This document shows positions 61,839-64,000 of a stretch of DNA of 64,000 nt, in pieces. How positions within the stretch are numbered: the first letter of the stretch is position 1; every line of letters starts with the position of its first letter. The translations under genes were made by a program, and so were the position numbers. Where the stretch lies: contig NC_134456.1 of assembly GCF_047948215.1 (NCBI RefSeq), forward strand, positions 201,264,034 through 201,328,033. The letters run 5' to 3'. The notes beneath the pieces are model-generated. The model saw nothing but the letters and a program-made list of their open reading frames with translations, had not been told where the DNA came from and ran no database searches. This DNA is from Lycorma delicatula. Its lineage: Eukaryota > Arthropoda > Insecta > Hemiptera > Fulgoridae.

Positions 61839-62522
61839 TTGGTAAAAAAAAAAACAAAATAAAATGAAACGATTTTTAAAAAATGCACTATGTTTAAAAT
61901 ATTTAAATAATTTTCAGTTCTTTAAATTTTGACATTTTTTAAATAAGAGCCAAACTAAAAATTAACTTGCTGAAGTTTACTAATCTTTAATTTGATGCTA
62001 ACTTCCATAAAACGAAAAAATTAAGAAGAAGAGGAAACAATCAAGAATATGAAAATTGATTTCAATAAGTTTTAGAAGTCAGTTTTACTATTTTCTGCTT
62101 TATTTTATTTTAAATATTTGAGTAAGCTACAAAGAAACGACTCCGGTATGAAAAAAATTTAAAAAAACGGAAAAGGCGTTAATCCTGTCTCGATAAAAAA
62201 GTGTAAAAGTAAAGTAGAGAAATGATAGTAACTACTTCTGTGAGTGAGTTAAGCATGTTTGGAATGCGGGGTATTTATAATTTTTTCCTTAACTTTTCCG
62301 ACAAATTTTCTTTGTTTTCTGAAGTTTTGAGTGAAAATACTGTGATACATATCAGAGTAACTTGTATATAATTTCTTTAGTACTGCTAGAAGAATGACAA
62401 CAATCAAAAAGTACCTTAAAAACGTTTATGTGATCATTTAACTTTTCGTTTAATAAAATGTTTCACTCAAGCTACAGGGAATTAACTTACAACGGATTAC
62501 CGAATGAACATTTGTAAAAAGT
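61839..62522. other. AT-rich spacer, nothing recognised
   Basis: Lies between the inverted copies of repeats X2 and X1. Confidence 0.5.
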
Positions 62523-63184
62523 AAAAATCTGTTGTGAACACTACGTGATTTCCTTGTACACCTATTAATTTACATACACACCTCTTTTTTTTTTTAATGA
62601 AAAGTACATTAATAACTTCTGATATTTTTTTCATTTTTTTATCGTTATTATTGAATTATTATTTATCGTATTTTTTTTCCATCAGAGGTTTAATAAACCA
62701 ATATATTCAAAATAAAAAAAAGAGAAGAAGTCTGATTCGAACCGATGTACCTTCCCCTTGTAAGATCCAAATATTTCATTAATTAAGATTTTATTTGACT
62801 ATAATTCTGGAATCAATGAAAATAAATATCACTTATGATATATTGTTGAAAATCTCTCAATGAGGGCTTATTATTATAGTTAAGAAAAAGTCCAATTTCA
62901 ATTTTTTTTTTGGATTTTGGCCTTTTTTGGACACTTTTGGTCCAGTCGATAGCAATCAAAAAGAGAGGTGCACAACTAGATGTTACAACAGTCCTAAATC
63001 CAAAATTTCAACGTCCTCCGGCTAATCGTTTTTGAGTTATGCGGATATATACGTACATACAGACTTCACGCAGAAATTAGTAGAAATGAATTCACGGATG
63101 GTCAAAATGGATATTTCCGTTGAAATTTGAAAACCCAAATTTTTCGCGATCACAATACTTCCTTTACTTCATACAAGGAAGTAA
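62523..63184 (-). repeat. Unnamed dispersed repeat X1, copy B (~660 bp)
   Basis: Inverted relative to copy A at 14563-15257. Its outer end carries ACTTCCTT...AAGGAAGT (63157-63182), an 8-bp hairpin that is only partly visible in copy A (CCTTGTACGAAG). No protein is encoded. Confidence 0.85.
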
Positions 63185-64000
63185 AAATAGATAAAAGTAA
63201 AAAATTAATCATCAAAATTGGTGCATTTCAGAATGAATAAAGCTTGAACGAACATTGAAAAAAGGTTGGGATCGAATTGAGAACCTCCTCCTCATCTTTT
63301 GAATTAGATTGAAAAACGAAAACACACAGAGAGTGATTTTATAATGAATCCGCCGTGTTATATAAACCTTCAACAATTCATCCATCGAATAGCAGACTTT
63401 ACAATTCAAATAAAAATGGTTGGTGGAAGGTTTTAAATGACTAAAAATAAAAATGTTAATTAAAATAAAATCGTTCTGATAAGTAAAAATAATTTCATTT
63501 TTTAACAAAAATATCCACCACGTTAATTTAATATCCTTATTTTATATATATATTATGCGGTATGTATTATCACATTAAATTTGTAGATTATAATTTATAA
63601 AAGGAAACAGCATACAACAAATACGTAACGAATAGGTCAAATTTTTTTTCTTCTGACATTTTTATAAAATGGTTAATCAGCTTTTGTACATCTATATGCT
63701 GATTTTATCTATATAAATTCAAAATAAAATAATAAAAAATTCAATTTTTTTTTTTTTTAAGTACTAATAATGATTTTTATTACTCGTACTAATTTATTAT
63801 TAGTTTTAAACATATCGTAGTACTCTAATTCTCCAAATTAGGTACCGATTGGGTTAATTCAATCAGCAGCGAAAATTAACAATCTTAAATATTTGTTATC
63901 TAATCTTGTAGAATTATTAGAATTTACTATTGAAAACGTACTTTTTACGCATAAAGTGAAAATTAAAATTCTTCTTAAATATAGTAATATCTTGTTAACA
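63185..64000. other. AT-rich stretch to the window end, nothing recognised
   Basis: The 98-codon minus frame at 63212-63508 has no recognisable motif. Confidence 0.5.

Overview
This window looks like an intergenic and intronic stretch of a large, AT-rich arthropod genome, most probably an insect. The evidence is a very high A+T background, long dinucleotide and ATT microsatellites, spliceosomal signals, and an insect-type mix of decayed transposons: Tc1, mariner, Helitron, APE-type LINEs, an R2/R4/Dong-type LINE and tRNA-derived SINEs. There are no bacterial-style genes. The general character suggests a hemipteroid insect, but that is an impression and I cannot prove a taxon from the sequence.

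Host genes: only two places look like host gene parts, both on the plus strand. (1) At 29250-29357 a TATA box, a correctly spaced initiator, a short leader, ATG-AAG and a strong GTGAGT donor form a candidate promoter and first exon. This architecture is typical of insect secreted or cuticular protein genes. (2) At 39989-40482 a strong acceptor, a short 5'UTR, a 141-codon coding segment and a GTGAGT donor form an exon. Its C-terminal end reads like the N-terminal (CRAL-TRIO-N) part of an insect alpha-tocopherol-transfer/clavesin-like lipid carrier. The two could even be exons of one transcript with a 10.6 kb intron. No later exon was recognised.

Layout. 1-3460: antisense APE-type LINE relic split by an 891-bp Tc1 element. 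4.8-5.1 kb: ATT microsatellites. 5541-8699: antisense non-LTR element with a restriction-like endonuclease, flanked on both sides by (TAA)n, and missing its RT core. 12517-13434: dead mariner with TIRs and TA duplications. 14.6-15.3 kb and 62.5-63.2 kb: two inverted copies of an unnamed ~680-bp repeat. 18-19.5 kb: LINE relic and a near-cruciform palindrome with perfect 29-bp arms. 22.0-23.1 kb: another antisense LINE. 23980-24438: solo LTR. 26.0-27.3 kb: two LINE pieces. 29.3-32.9 kb: candidate promoter, SINEs and a LINE tail. 35.0-35.5 kb and 61.3-61.8 kb: a second unnamed repeat pair. 35983-37439: Helitron with textbook ends. 38.0-39.4 kb: LINE ORF1 and 5' region, antisense. 45.7-49.0 kb: nearly complete but frameshifted APE-type LINE. 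51115-51979: GC-rich retroelement fragment with an 11-bp target duplication. 57.6-58.8 kb: LINE fragment and an intact SINE with a 17-bp duplication. 59061-61260: mariner-like element with exceptionally long (~460 bp) TIRs.

The genes do not form a pathway. The biology here is transposon nesting in the intergenic or intronic space of one or two host genes. Two tRNA-derived SINE families share a related 3' tail, implying a common LINE helper. All mobile-element ORFs seen are broken, so the elements are fossils or non-autonomous copies.
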